Origin: JAXJSP01 sp036310005
GTDB lineage: Bacteria; Bacillota; Clostridia; Oscillospirales; Acutalibacteraceae
Length of the DNA stretch: 46,147 bases
Direction: 5' to 3'
NCBI GenBank assembly: GCA_036310005.1
Contig: JAXJSP010000028.1
Location: forward strand, 1-46,147
In this document: positions 1 to 7,867 of the stretch, one piece after another
How positions within the stretch are numbered: position 1 is the stretch's first letter
Layout: each line of letters opens with the position of its first letter
Program-made: the position numbers and the translations under genes
The notes under the pieces: model-generated
Databases searched by the model: none
Told to the model about the DNA's origin: nothing
Seen by the model: the letters and a program-made list of their open reading frames with translations, nothing else

Positions 1-252
1 TTTGATAAATTCATAATGAGTATTATGAGGCGTTGTGATGTAAATTATATCAACATCAGTATCATAAAATACTTCATCAACAGAGTCATAAACCTTTTTG
101 ATATTATGCTTTTTTGCAAAGTCAACAGCCTTTTTATGTGTCCTGTTAGCAACGGAATAAAGTGTCTTGTTCATCTTACTTAAAGCCTGAGCTGTTTGAT
201 TAGCAATAACTCCACAGCCTATTACAGCCCAATTCAGTTTTTTATTATTCAT
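1..252 (-). CDS. Gfo/Idh/MocA-family oxidoreductase, N-terminal part
   Basis: The gene starts at an ATG at 252 and runs off the left edge, leaving 84 residues. The N-terminus reads MNNKKLNWAVIGCGVIAN, a Rossmann nucleotide-binding GxGxxA-type loop, followed by VANRTHKKAVDFAKKH and a DVDIIYITTPHNTHYE segment, the hallmark of NAD(P)-dependent Gfo/Idh/MocA dehydrogenases. Substrate cannot be inferred without the C-terminal domain. It lies downstream of ptsI in the same direction, about 55 bp away, so it may be read from the same transcript. Confidence 0.85.
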   Translation of the reverse strand, partial: MNNKKLNWAVIGCGVIANQTAQALSKMNKTLYSVANRTHKKAVDFAKKHNIKKVYDSVDEVFYDTDVDIIYITTPHNTHYEFIK

Positions 253-273
253 ATTATCAAATCCTTACAGCAG

Positions 274-316
274 AACCGACGGTCAAATTTAACCGCCGGT
301 TTTAAATTTATTTTTT
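274..316. terminator. Hairpin between ptsI and the oxidoreductase, terminator-like
   Basis: AACCGACGGT (274-283) and ACCGCCGGTT (292-301) form a 10-bp stem with one mismatch and an 8-nt loop. The T-rich tract lies on the plus-strand side (302-316), whereas the flanking genes are on the minus strand, so it would be at best a weak terminator after ptsI. Confidence 0.35.
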
Positions 317-1951
317 CGAAAGGTCACAGTGCCTTACTGCGTTTCTGACACTCAATACAAATGATGGAGATACAGAAAGTTCGTCTATGCCCATACGCAA
401 AAATGTATCAACAAGGCTTAAATCTGCCGCAAGTTCTCCGCAAATACCTATCCACGCACCGTGTTTATGGGCATTTTGTGCCGAGATTTCAATAAGACGC
501 AAAATTGCCTCGTGGTGTGTGTCAACAAATTGCTCAATAGCCGCATTCTGTCTGTCACAGGCAAGAGTGTACTGGGTAAGGTCATTGGTACCTACGCTGA
601 AAAAATCAACCATCGGAGCAAGCCTGTCGCTGATAATTGCCGCAGCGGGAGTTTCTATCATAACTCCAAGTTCGGTTTTATCCGAAATTGCCACACCTTC
701 TGCTTTGAGTTCGCTTTTGACCTCGTTACAAACAGCAAGAATTTTTTCAAGTTCCGCAACGCTTGTTATCATCGGAAACATTATGCCGAGATTTCCGTAA
801 ACAGAGGCACGGTATAATGCACGAAGTTGTGTTTTGAATATTTCGGGGCGGGTAAGACATATACGTATCGCACGGTAACCGAGTGCCGGGTTTTCCTCTT
901 TTTCAAGGCCGAAATAATCAACCTGTTTATCAGCACCTATATCCAGCGTCCTGATAATAACCTTTTTGCCTGCCATACTTTCAAGCACTTTTTTATATGC
1001 GGTAAACTGCTGTTCTTCTGTCGGATAATCAGAGTTTTCAAGATAAAGAAACTCACTTCTGAAAAGACCGATTCCGCCGGCATCATTTGCAAGCACAGCA
1101 CCTATATTGTCAACACTGCCGATATTTGCATAAATGTTAATCTTCTTTCCGTCAAGGGTAATATTTTCCTTACCTTTAAGTTCCTGTAAAAGAAGTTTTT
1201 TCTCTTTGTCCTCGTAAAGTTTATCATTAAGGCGAGATTTGGTTTCTTCATCGGGATTTACAAATATTTCACCCGTGTATCCGTCAACAGCAGCAAAATC
1301 ACCGCTTTTAATACTTTTTAAAAATTCTTCGCCTACACCGATAATTGCCGGAATATTCATATTCCTTGCAAGAATGGCGGTGTGAGAGTTTGACGAACCG
1401 TATGCGGTTACAAAGGCAAGAACTTTGTCTTTATCAAGCAAGACAGTTTCGCTCGGCGCTAAGTCATCTGCACAGATAATGACCTTTTCATCGGAATTAT
1501 CGTCGCTGTTCTCATTTTCAGACAGGCAGGTGATAATGCGGTTTGAAATATCTTTTACATCAGCAGAGCGCGCTTGCATATAACTGTCATCCATTGAAGC
1601 AAACATTTGAGAAAAGTTGTCTGAAGTTACGGAAACTGCATATTCGGCATTGACAGACTGAGTTTCAATTATACTTAAAATTGATTCGTTATAATCGTCA
1701 TCATCAAGCATCATCATATGAATTTCAAATATCTGCGCGTTTGCTTCACCAACTTCTTTAAGAGCCTTTGCGTGAATTTCTTCCAGTTGCTTTAAAGCCT
1801 TTGCTTTTGCTGTGGCAAGTCTTTCTTTTTCAGCCTCAATATCGGAAATTTCTATCCTGTTAACCTTTGCTTTATGCCTCTTAAAAACGCAAATGTGTCC
1901 TAAAGCGATTGCACCGTAAACACCCTTGCCCTTAAATACAGTCATCATCAT
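308..1951 (-). CDS. ptsI: PTS enzyme I (phosphoenolpyruvate-protein phosphotransferase)
   Basis: Cytoplasmic enzyme that takes phosphate from phosphoenolpyruvate and passes it to HPr. The phosphorylated histidine sits in the motif SSNSHTAILA (about residue 190); the PEP-binding C-terminal half shows DFFSVGTNDLTQYTLACDR and the catalytic cysteine in GICGELAAD. Length is about 547 aa, normal for the family. An upstream in-frame ATG at 1966 exists, but AGGAG lies inside its first codons and is correctly spaced for the ATG at 1951 (or 1948), so the shorter start is chosen. It follows ptsH by about 30 bp and is the last gene of the fru operon. Confidence 0.96.
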   Translation of the reverse strand: MMMTVFKGKGVYGAIALGHICVFKRHKAKVNRIEISDIEAEKERLATAKAKALKQLEEIHAKALKEVGEANAQIFEIHMMMLDDDDYNESILSIIETQSVNAEYAVSVTSDNFSQMFASMDDSYMQARSADVKDISNRIITCLSENENSDDNSDEKVIICADDLAPSETVLLDKDKVLAFVTAYGSSNSHTAILARNMNIPAIIGVGEEFLKSIKSGDFAAVDGYTGEIFVNPDEETKSRLNDKLYEDKEKKLLLQELKGKENITLDGKKINIYANIGSVDNIGAVLANDAGGIGLFRSEFLYLENSDYPTEEQQFTAYKKVLESMAGKKVIIRTLDIGADKQVDYFGLEKEENPALGYRAIRICLTRPEIFKTQLRALYRASVYGNLGIMFPMITSVAELEKILAVCNEVKSELKAEGVAISDKTELGVMIETPAAAIISDRLAPMVDFFSVGTNDLTQYTLACDRQNAAIEQFVDTHHEAILRLIEISAQNAHKHGAWIGICGELAADLSLVDTFLRMGIDELSVSPSFVLSVRNAVRHCDLSKK

Positions 1952-1981
1952 TTCATCTCCTGTCATATACGCTCAAGGTGA

Positions 1982-2248
1982 TTATTCGCCAAAACCATCC
2001 TCGAACATACTTACAAATTCTTTAAGAACGGACGATTCATCGCCACCGTTTACAATTATTTCAACATCGGTGCCTTTTTTAATGCCGGCAGCCATAATTT
2101 GCATTACGCCCGTTGCCTTAATTTCCTTGTCGCCGACTTTTAAAATAATTTCACTGTCGGTATGTGCCTTTGCTGATTTTGCAATCATTCCCGCAGGGCG
2201 CATGTGCATACCCTCCGCATTGATAACTGTTACTGTTTTTGAAACCAT
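1982..2248 (-). CDS. ptsH: HPr-family phosphocarrier protein without the regulatory Ser46
   Basis: 88-aa PTS phosphocarrier that relays phosphate from enzyme I to enzyme IIA. The active histidine is at position 15 in EGMHMRPAG. The region that in Firmicute HPr reads KSIMGVMSLGI reads TGVMQIMAAGI here; aligned on the shared GI, Ser46 is replaced by Gly (or, with a gap, Thr). Phosphorylation by HPr kinase and the usual HPr-Ser-P/CcpA signalling are therefore not expected from this copy. It lies between fruA and ptsI, suggesting a dedicated fructose carrier or the only PTS carrier of the cell. Confidence 0.93.
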   Translation of the reverse strand: MVSKTVTVINAEGMHMRPAGMIAKSAKAHTDSEIILKVGDKEIKATGVMQIMAAGIKKGTDVEIIVNGGDESSVLKEFVSMFEDGFGE

Positions 2249-2272
2249 AATGTGTACTCTCCTTAAATTATA

Positions 2273-4189
2273 TCAGTTTTTATTAACTTTCTTTTTTAGT
2301 AAACCAAGCAATATCATACCGACTAAAGAACCTGCAACCAATGCCAGTACATACTGTAATGCATTTCCTACTACGGGGAATACGAAGATACCGCCGTGAG
2401 GAGCGCGAAGTGTACAATCTAATGCCATAGAAAGTCCTCCTGCAGTAGCAGCGCCTATCATACAAGACGGAATAACTCTGAGCGGGTCTGCAGCAGCATA
2501 GGGAATAGCGCCCTCTGTTATGAAACTAAGTCCCATAATGTAGTTTACCGGACCGTTTTTGCGTTCTTCTTCCGTAAATTTGCTTTTAAAGAAAGTAGTA
2601 GCCAAGGCAATCGCTAACGGAGGAACCATACCGCCTACCATAACCGCTGCCATAATGTCAAAGTTGCCTGATGCTATTGAAGCAGTACCGAATACATAAG
2701 CCGCTTTGTTGAAAGGACCGCCCATATCAATAGACATCATACCTCCGAGTACGCAACCGAGAAGAATTTTACTTACGCTGCCCATATCTCTGAGGAAGTT
2801 TGCAAGACTTTCGTTTAACAGTCCCATAATCGGGTTTACTGCACACATCATAATACCTACAATAGCAAGACCGCCTAAGGGGTAAATCAGTACAGGCTTA
2901 ATTCCGTTGAGTGCTTTTGGTAAACGGTCACAAATCTTTTCAAGGAAAAGCATAAGATAACCGCCGATAAAACCTGCAAGCAAAGCACCTAAGAAACCGG
3001 AGGAAACATCTCCTGAGGGAGATGCAAAAGTAGCACCTGAAACTGCCATGGCACCGCCTGCCATACCTACTAACAAACCGGGTCTGTCAGCAATACTCTT
3101 ACCGATATATCCTCCGAGAATCGGTATCATAAAGTTAAAAGCATATCCGCCGATGGTCTTAAACCACGCGGCTGCGGCTAAATGTGTACCGAAATCTGCA
3201 TCCTGAGGAGCGCCGCCAAGAGAGTCAATCAAAAATGCCAAGGCTATAAAGATACCGCCTGCAACCGTAAATGGAAGCATATTGGAAACACCGTTCATCA
3301 GGTGCTTATAAACCTTTCTTCCGAAATTCTCGTCACCGGCCGATGAAGATTTGCCGCTGTTTGCACCGCCTTCGTGATGATAAACGGGTGCATCTCCCGA
3401 TTCAATGCGATTTATAAGTTCTTCCGGAATTTTAATACCGTCGGAGACTTTGGTGCGAATAACTTTTTTACCGTTAAAACGTGCCATTTCAACGCTTTTA
3501 TCGGCTGCGATAATGATACCGTCACAATTTTCAATTTCTTCATCGGTAAGAACATTCTTTGCTCCGCCGGAACCGTTAGTTTCAACTTTTAGTGAAATAC
3601 CCATATTTTTTGCCGCTTTTTCCAATGCCTCGGCCGCCATATAGGTATGCGCAATACCTGTCGGGCAAGCGGTAACAGCCAATACTTTATAACCGCTTAA
3701 ATTATTATCTTCTTTATTCGGTTCATCGGGATATTTTTCTTTTTCCGCTTCATCAACTGTTTTTAAGAATTCTTCGCTGTCTTTTGAATTTAAGAGTTTT
3801 GCACGAAAATCTTCGTCTAAAAGCATGGTCATAAGTCTTGAAAGCACTTCAAGATGTAAATCACCGTCCATAGGTGCGGCAATCATAAACAAAAGATTTG
3901 AAGGCTCACCGTCGAGTGCATCATAATCAACACCCTCTTTAACGGTTATAGCCGCAAGAGACGGAGCAGTAACCGTTTGGCTTTTTGCATGCGGGATGGC
4001 AATACCGTCGCCGACTGCAGTGGAACCTTTTTCTTCGCGTTCAAGAATAGCCTTTTTGTATCCCTCGGCATCGGCTATGTTGCCGCTTTTCACCTGAAGT
4101 CCTACGAGCAAATCAATTGCATCGCTTTTAGATTTCGGTGATGCATTAAGTTCAATGCTTTCAGTTTTAAGTAGATCAACAATTCGCAT
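2273..4189 (-). CDS. fruA: PTS fructose transporter, EIIABC fusion
   Basis: 638-aa membrane transporter importing fructose as fructose-1-phosphate. Domain order is IIA (residues about 1-150, phosphorylated His67 in GIAIPHAKS), IIB (about 165-265, phosphocysteine C175 in VTACPTGIAHTYMAAEAL), then a hydrophobic IIC domain from about residue 290 with many glycine-rich membrane helices. The order A-B-C is the standard Gram-positive FruA layout. It is 24 bp downstream of fruK and 24 bp upstream of ptsH, clearly one operon. Confidence 0.96.
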   Translation of the reverse strand: MRIVDLLKTESIELNASPKSKSDAIDLLVGLQVKSGNIADAEGYKKAILEREEKGSTAVGDGIAIPHAKSQTVTAPSLAAITVKEGVDYDALDGEPSNLLFMIAAPMDGDLHLEVLSRLMTMLLDEDFRAKLLNSKDSEEFLKTVDEAEKEKYPDEPNKEDNNLSGYKVLAVTACPTGIAHTYMAAEALEKAAKNMGISLKVETNGSGGAKNVLTDEEIENCDGIIIAADKSVEMARFNGKKVIRTKVSDGIKIPEELINRIESGDAPVYHHEGGANSGKSSSAGDENFGRKVYKHLMNGVSNMLPFTVAGGIFIALAFLIDSLGGAPQDADFGTHLAAAAWFKTIGGYAFNFMIPILGGYIGKSIADRPGLLVGMAGGAMAVSGATFASPSGDVSSGFLGALLAGFIGGYLMLFLEKICDRLPKALNGIKPVLIYPLGGLAIVGIMMCAVNPIMGLLNESLANFLRDMGSVSKILLGCVLGGMMSIDMGGPFNKAAYVFGTASIASGNFDIMAAVMVGGMVPPLAIALATTFFKSKFTEEERKNGPVNYIMGLSFITEGAIPYAAADPLRVIPSCMIGAATAGGLSMALDCTLRAPHGGIFVFPVVGNALQYVLALVAGSLVGMILLGLLKKKVNKN

Positions 4190-4213
4190 AAGTTTTCCTC
4201 CTAAAATTTATTT

Positions 4214-5113
4214 TCAGAGTGTGTTAAACAACTCTGTAATTTTGTCTTTTTTTGCAAGTCCCTGAGAAAATGTTGTGGCGCCGCCCGCGGCAGTCGCAAG
4301 TTTTAGCGCATATTCATAATCTCCGCTTTGTATCCCGGCAGTAAAGCCCGCTACCATGGAATCACCGGCACCTACGGAATTTACGAGTTTTCCTTTACAT
4401 ACACCGGCACGATGCATTTTACCTGTTTTATCTATAAGCATCGAACCGTCTGCTGCCATAGAAATCAGCACATTTACAGCACCCATATCCTGTAATTTTC
4501 TTGCATACAGTTCAATTTCTTCGTCGCTTTTAAGATTTACACCAAACATATCACCAAGTTCATGAACATTAGGTTTTACTAAAAAAGGCTTGAATTTAAG
4601 CACATTAAGCAGTAAATCTTTGGTTGCGTCAACAATAAATCTTATTTTTTTGTCCGAGAGGCGTTTGAGTATTTTTTCATAAATATCATTTGGGAGAGAG
4701 GAGGGAATACTACCGGCTAAAATTAGAGTATCCGAATCAGTTAGAGCATCAAGTTTTTGAAAAAGTTCATTTACTGATTTTTCGTCAATGTGTGGTCCCT
4801 GACCGTTGATTTCGGTTTCTTTTGCAGATTTCATCTTAACATTAATTCGCGAGTTTCCGTTATTCAGGTGAACAAAATCTGTATCAATATTTAAGTCTTT
4901 AAGTCCTTTTTCGATGGCTTCACCCGTAAACCCTGCGATAAAGCCTAAAGCCTTTGAATTTACACCGAGTTCTTTTAAAACAACTGAAACATTTATTCCT
5001 TTTCCGCCAAAATATATTTCTTCACTTTCAGAATGATTTGTCGCACCGATTTGAATGTCTTTAATATGAATTACATAGTCAATTGCGGGGTTAAATGTAA
5101 CAGTATATACCAT
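4214..5113 (-). CDS. fruK: 1-phosphofructokinase
   Basis: 299-aa PfkB-family sugar kinase converting fructose-1-phosphate to fructose-1,6-bisphosphate. Family marks are the N-terminal TFNPAIDYVI, the FGGKGINVS substrate loop and the C-terminal anion-hole/catalytic signature GAGDSMVAGFTAG. Its ATG directly abuts the fruR stop codon (TAAATG), which implies translational coupling; the ribosome site GGAGG lies in the end of fruR. PfkB relatives also phosphorylate tagatose-6-phosphate, but the fruR/fruA context makes fructose-1-phosphate the likely substrate. Confidence 0.95.
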   Translation of the reverse strand: MVYTVTFNPAIDYVIHIKDIQIGATNHSESEEIYFGGKGINVSVVLKELGVNSKALGFIAGFTGEAIEKGLKDLNIDTDFVHLNNGNSRINVKMKSAKETEINGQGPHIDEKSVNELFQKLDALTDSDTLILAGSIPSSLPNDIYEKILKRLSDKKIRFIVDATKDLLLNVLKFKPFLVKPNVHELGDMFGVNLKSDEEIELYARKLQDMGAVNVLISMAADGSMLIDKTGKMHRAGVCKGKLVNSVGAGDSMVAGFTAGIQSGDYEYALKLATAAGGATTFSQGLAKKDKITELFNTL

Positions 5114-5863
5114 TTAGAAAACCTCCTTGATATTTGATTTTTCAGCATATATTCTGTTGTCGAGTTTATCGGTTATGATTTGCACGCTTTCTGTCTGTGC
5201 AAAGGTAACAGATGCGATTTGGTCAAATTTTGAGTGGTCAGCTAAAATATATGCTGCGCGACTGCGCTTTATTGCTGTTTGCTTAACTAAAGCCTCGTTT
5301 CGGTCGGGAGTTGATATCCCGGCAGTCAGCGATATACCGTTTGCACCCATAAAACACTTGGTAAAATTATAATTTTGAAGACTGCTTACACATTCCGCGC
5401 CCACAATTGCCTCGGTAGTTTTCTTGATTTCTCCGGCAGGGATGTATGTTTTAAATCCTCTTAATGCTAATTTCTTTGCGTGTACAAAACCGTTTGTTAC
5501 AAAAGAAACATTCTTTTCGGGCAGATAGTCTATCAGTTTTTCGGTTGTTGTTCCCGCATCAATAAAACAAAAATCTCCGTCTTCTATCAGCGATGCCGCA
5601 TACTTTGCTATTAAAACCTTTTCCTCAGTGAAAAGTTTTGATTTCGATTCCACATCGTACTCGATTAAGTTAAGCGCGCTGTCATCAGTCGAAACAGCAC
5701 CGCCGTGAACTTTTTTTATAAGTCCGCGCTCATCCAATGCCGATAAATCGCGTCGCACGGTAGATTCGGAAGCGCCTAACATTTCACAAAGTTCAGGTAA
5801 CTTCACGCTTCGGTTCTGCTTTACCGTTTTTAGTATTTTTGCATATCTTTCTTCTGTCAGCAA
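5114..5863 (-). CDS. fruR: DeoR-family fructose operon repressor
   Basis: 249-aa transcription regulator. The N-terminal winged helix-turn-helix contains ESTVRRDLSALDERG followed by LIKKVHGGAV, typical of DeoR regulators; the C-terminal half is a DeoR sugar-phosphate sensor domain (DAGTTTEKLIDYLP, FMGANGIS). The start is a TTG at 5863, supported by AAGGGG seven bases upstream. It is the first gene of the fru operon, so it probably represses its own operon until fructose-1-phosphate accumulates. Confidence 0.93.
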   Translation of the reverse strand: MLTEERYAKILKTVKQNRSVKLPELCEMLGASESTVRRDLSALDERGLIKKVHGGAVSTDDSALNLIEYDVESKSKLFTEEKVLIAKYAASLIEDGDFCFIDAGTTTEKLIDYLPEKNVSFVTNGFVHAKKLALRGFKTYIPAGEIKKTTEAIVGAECVSSLQNYNFTKCFMGANGISLTAGISTPDRNEALVKQTAIKRSRAAYILADHSKFDQIASVTFAQTESVQIITDKLDNRIYAEKSNIKEVF

Positions 5864-5886
5864 AATAATCGCCCCTTGATATAAAT

Positions 5887-5983
5887 GACTGTTTTTTGAT
5901 TGGTGTTGACCGTTTCTGATATGATAATACCATATAATATTATAGAAATCAACAAAATTCAGTCAAAAACACTCAAAAACAGT
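5887..5983 (-). promoter_or_regulatory. Candidate FruR operators flanking the promoter
   Basis: Two tandem copies of TGTTTTTGA-type sequence lie over and upstream of the -35 box (5963-5983 as TCAAAAACACTCAAAAACAGT on the plus strand), and an inverted copy, ACTGTTTTTTGA, lies at 5887-5898 between promoter and fruR. Such repeats around a fru promoter are what a DeoR-type repressor would bind; the assignment is an inference. Confidence 0.5.
5939..5966 (-). promoter_or_regulatory. Sigma-A-type promoter of the fru operon
   Basis: On the minus strand TTGACT (5966-5961) and TATAAT (5944-5939) are separated by 16 bp, about 75 bp before the fruR start. The -35 box overlaps the repeat array described as operator. 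Confidence 0.75.
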
Positions 5984-6054
5984 AAAATTTGTGTATTTGT
6001 ATAATTATTTCCGTTTTGTTTTGTGAATTTTCACAAAACAGCGTAATATTGCAT

Positions 6055-6103
6055 ATAAAAAAACAATACCTACATTAATATTGACATCTGTAGGTATTGT
6101 TTT
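6055..6103 (-). terminator. Rho-independent terminator after the gene remnants
   Basis: A 14-bp perfect stem (AAACAATACCTACA at 6061-6074 with its complement ending at 6102) with a T-run when read on the minus strand. It closes the alcohol dehydrogenase/remnant transcript and separates it from the fru promoter. Confidence 0.85.
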
Positions 6104-6124
6104 GCAAAAAATTTATTATTTTAT

Positions 6125-6223
6125 TTATTTATTTTTCTTAGCGATGGCTTTTAAGATATCAACTGCGGGCGCCGGAAATCTTCCGAGTCCGTCAGGACCG
6201 ATGTTTATAAGGAAGTTTGCACT
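6125..6223 (-). pseudogene. C-terminal remnant of an alpha-L-fucosidase (GH29)
   Basis: Read on the minus strand from 6223, the 32 sense codons end NFLINIGPDGLGRF, PAPAVDILKAIAKKNK and stop at 6125. The NFLLNIGPxGxGxIPxPAVxxLxxIG pattern is the end of the GH29 catalytic domain of alpha-L-fucosidases. No start and no upstream catalytic region remain, because the sequence joins directly to a fragment of another gene. It is followed by a strong terminator, which was probably the terminator of the original fucosidase gene. Confidence 0.7.
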
Positions 6224-6316
6224 TTATGTTGTGCCATTCGCAAAACTTTTTGCAAGAATATCCGAATTGCTGTTTGCCCTTATACTTGTTGAAATCACTA
6301 CAACCTTCTTGCTCAT
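6224..6316 (-). pseudogene. N-terminal remnant of a flavodoxin-type NAD(P)H/FMN reductase
   Basis: An ATG at 6316 opens a 30-codon reading frame, MSKKVVVISTSIRANSNSD then ILAKSFANGTT, ending in TAA at 6224-6226. VISTSxRxxSNSdxLA is the FMN phosphate-binding start of the NADPH-dependent FMN reductase/flavodoxin-fold family, normally 170-200 aa. A purine-rich ribosome site (GAAAGGAAT) precedes it. It sits 25 bp downstream of the iron alcohol dehydrogenase, a usual neighbour of such reductases. The rest of the gene has been lost at the junction with the fucosidase remnant. Confidence 0.65.
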
Positions 6317-6340
6317 CAAATTATTCCTTTCTCGTATTTT

Positions 6341-7510
6341 TTAGAAGCTTTCTCTGAAAATCTGTTCAATCTCATTCTCATCAAGCAACTTGTAACCACC
6401 GGAGAGGACTATCGTACCCTTCACAAGATCCTCAATCATATCCTCTGTTGCACCGAGTTCAGTAATGTTCAATACAAGACCAAGTTCCTTCATCCAGTTT
6501 TCCATTGCTGTAAGACCTTCAGATGCAATCTGTTCGTCCGACTTTCCTGTTGCATCAACATCCCATACATTCTTTGCGAAACGAACAAACTTTGCAAGTC
6601 CATAAGGCATAATATGCCTATAATATGGTAATGAAACTGCCGCCAATGTCATACCATGGGTTGCGTCTGTACACGCTCCCACAGACTGACCAAGCATATG
6701 TACCATCCAGTCTGTTGACTTTGCCTTTGCAACCAATGTATTAAGCGCCCATGTTGCAGTCCACATAATATTGCTCCTTGCTTCATAGTCCTGTGGATTT
6801 TTATTCGCAATACGACTTGAATGTATTACAGATTTCATCAGACCTTCACTGATGTAGTCGCTGGTATTATCATCCTCTCCGGAAAAGTACTGTTCACATA
6901 TATGATTGAAAATATCATATATTCCTGAAATCATCTGATAATGAGGAAGCGTCAGTGTGTATTTCGGATTCAAAATAGAGAATTTAGGCATAATCTTTTC
7001 ATCTGCAAAAACATGACCTATCTTAAGCTTCGCTGAATGATTGGTAATGACTGCTCCTGCATTCATCTCAGAACCGGTACCAACCATTGTCAGCACACAG
7101 CCTACCGGGATTATCTCACATGAAGGCTCATCAAACTTAAGATAATACTTTTCCCAAGGGTCTTCCTCGCAATTAACAGATACGGAAACTGCCTTTGCAT
7201 AATCACATACAGACCCGCCACCTACTGCAAGGAGAAAATCTGCTTTATGATTTCTTGAAATTTCAACACCTTCATACAATTTTTCAAGGGTTGGATTTGG
7301 CATTACACCTGCAATCTCTGTGACATTCTTACCCTCTTCCTTGAGGATAGTCATTACTTCGTCATAGATTCCGTTTTTCTTAATAGAACCGGCGCCATAT
7401 ATTAACACTACATTCTGTCCATATTTTTTAAGCTCCGCCCCTAAATTAGAGAGGGAATCCTCTCCAAAATATAATTTTGTTGGATTACAATAAGTAAAAT
7501 TTCCTAACAT
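6341..7510 (-). CDS. Iron-containing alcohol dehydrogenase (butanol dehydrogenase/YqhD-like)
   Basis: 389-aa NAD(P)H-dependent dehydrogenase that would interconvert aldehydes and alcohols. It carries the nucleotide-binding glycine motif VGGGSVCDYAK and the iron ligands of the group III family: Asp and His in GIYDIFNHICE, then the two histidines in WMVHMLGQ and DATHGMTLA. Length and layout match BdhA/YqhD enzymes. AAAGGAG precedes the ATG. It was probably cotranscribed with the truncated flavodoxin-type reductase downstream. An inverted GTTTAC/GTAAAC pair at 7567-7592 lies upstream of the gene; its role is unknown. Confidence 0.93.
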   Translation of the reverse strand: MLGNFTYCNPTKLYFGEDSLSNLGAELKKYGQNVVLIYGAGSIKKNGIYDEVMTILKEEGKNVTEIAGVMPNPTLEKLYEGVEISRNHKADFLLAVGGGSVCDYAKAVSVSVNCEEDPWEKYYLKFDEPSCEIIPVGCVLTMVGTGSEMNAGAVITNHSAKLKIGHVFADEKIMPKFSILNPKYTLTLPHYQMISGIYDIFNHICEQYFSGEDDNTSDYISEGLMKSVIHSSRIANKNPQDYEARSNIMWTATWALNTLVAKAKSTDWMVHMLGQSVGACTDATHGMTLAAVSLPYYRHIMPYGLAKFVRFAKNVWDVDATGKSDEQIASEGLTAMENWMKELGLVLNITELGATEDMIEDLVKGTIVLSGGYKLLDENEIEQIFRESF

Positions 7511-7655
7511 AATTTGCTCCTTTCTCTTTACACAAAATTATTTTTTTGTTATTAAGTTTTATAGCCTGTTTACGAGGGTTCATCTTTGTAAACACCAAAA
7601 AATCGGCTTAAAATATCTATAAAAAATGACACTGGAAAATCAATATCAGGACACC

Positions 7656-7682
7656 AAAAAAGCCCGATAAAATCGGGCTTTT
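7656..7682 (-). terminator. Terminator of the tRNA-Arg transcript
   Basis: AAGCCCGAT and ATCGGGCTT form a 9-bp stem with a 3-nt loop, followed by a T-run on the minus strand, about 32 bp after the tRNA 3' end. Confidence 0.85.
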
Positions 7683-7713
7683 GAGGCTAAATATCTTTTT
7701 TGAACATTTAAGA

Positions 7714-7790
7714 TGGCGCGCCAGGAGGGACTCGAACCCCCGACCTTTTGGTTCGTAGCCAAACACTCTATCCAGCTGAGCTACTGGCGC
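7714..7790 (-). tRNA. tRNA-Arg (ACG)
   Basis: A 77-nt cloverleaf on the minus strand: acceptor GCGCCAG pairs with CTGGCGC, discriminator G and encoded CCA at 7716-7714. The D arm AGCTCAGCTGGATAGAG and the T arm GGGGGTTCGAGTCCC are canonical. The anticodon loop CTACGAA gives anticodon ACG, which is read as I34 for arginine CGN codons. Confidence 0.97.
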
Positions 7791-7822
7791 AAAACAGTCG
7801 ATTTTATTTAAAACCGACAATT

Positions 7823-7851
7823 ATAATATCATATCATTGACTTAAAATCAA
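7823..7851 (-). promoter_or_regulatory. Promoter of tRNA-Arg
   Basis: TTGATT and TATTAT on the minus strand with a 17-bp spacer, ending about 33 bp upstream of the tRNA 5' end. Confidence 0.65.
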
Positions 7852-7867
7852 GATATTTTTTAAAAAA

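Noticed and set aside
6081..6344. 87-codon plus-strand open frame
   Set aside because: It is antisense to the flavodoxin and fucosidase remnants, which explain the sequence better.
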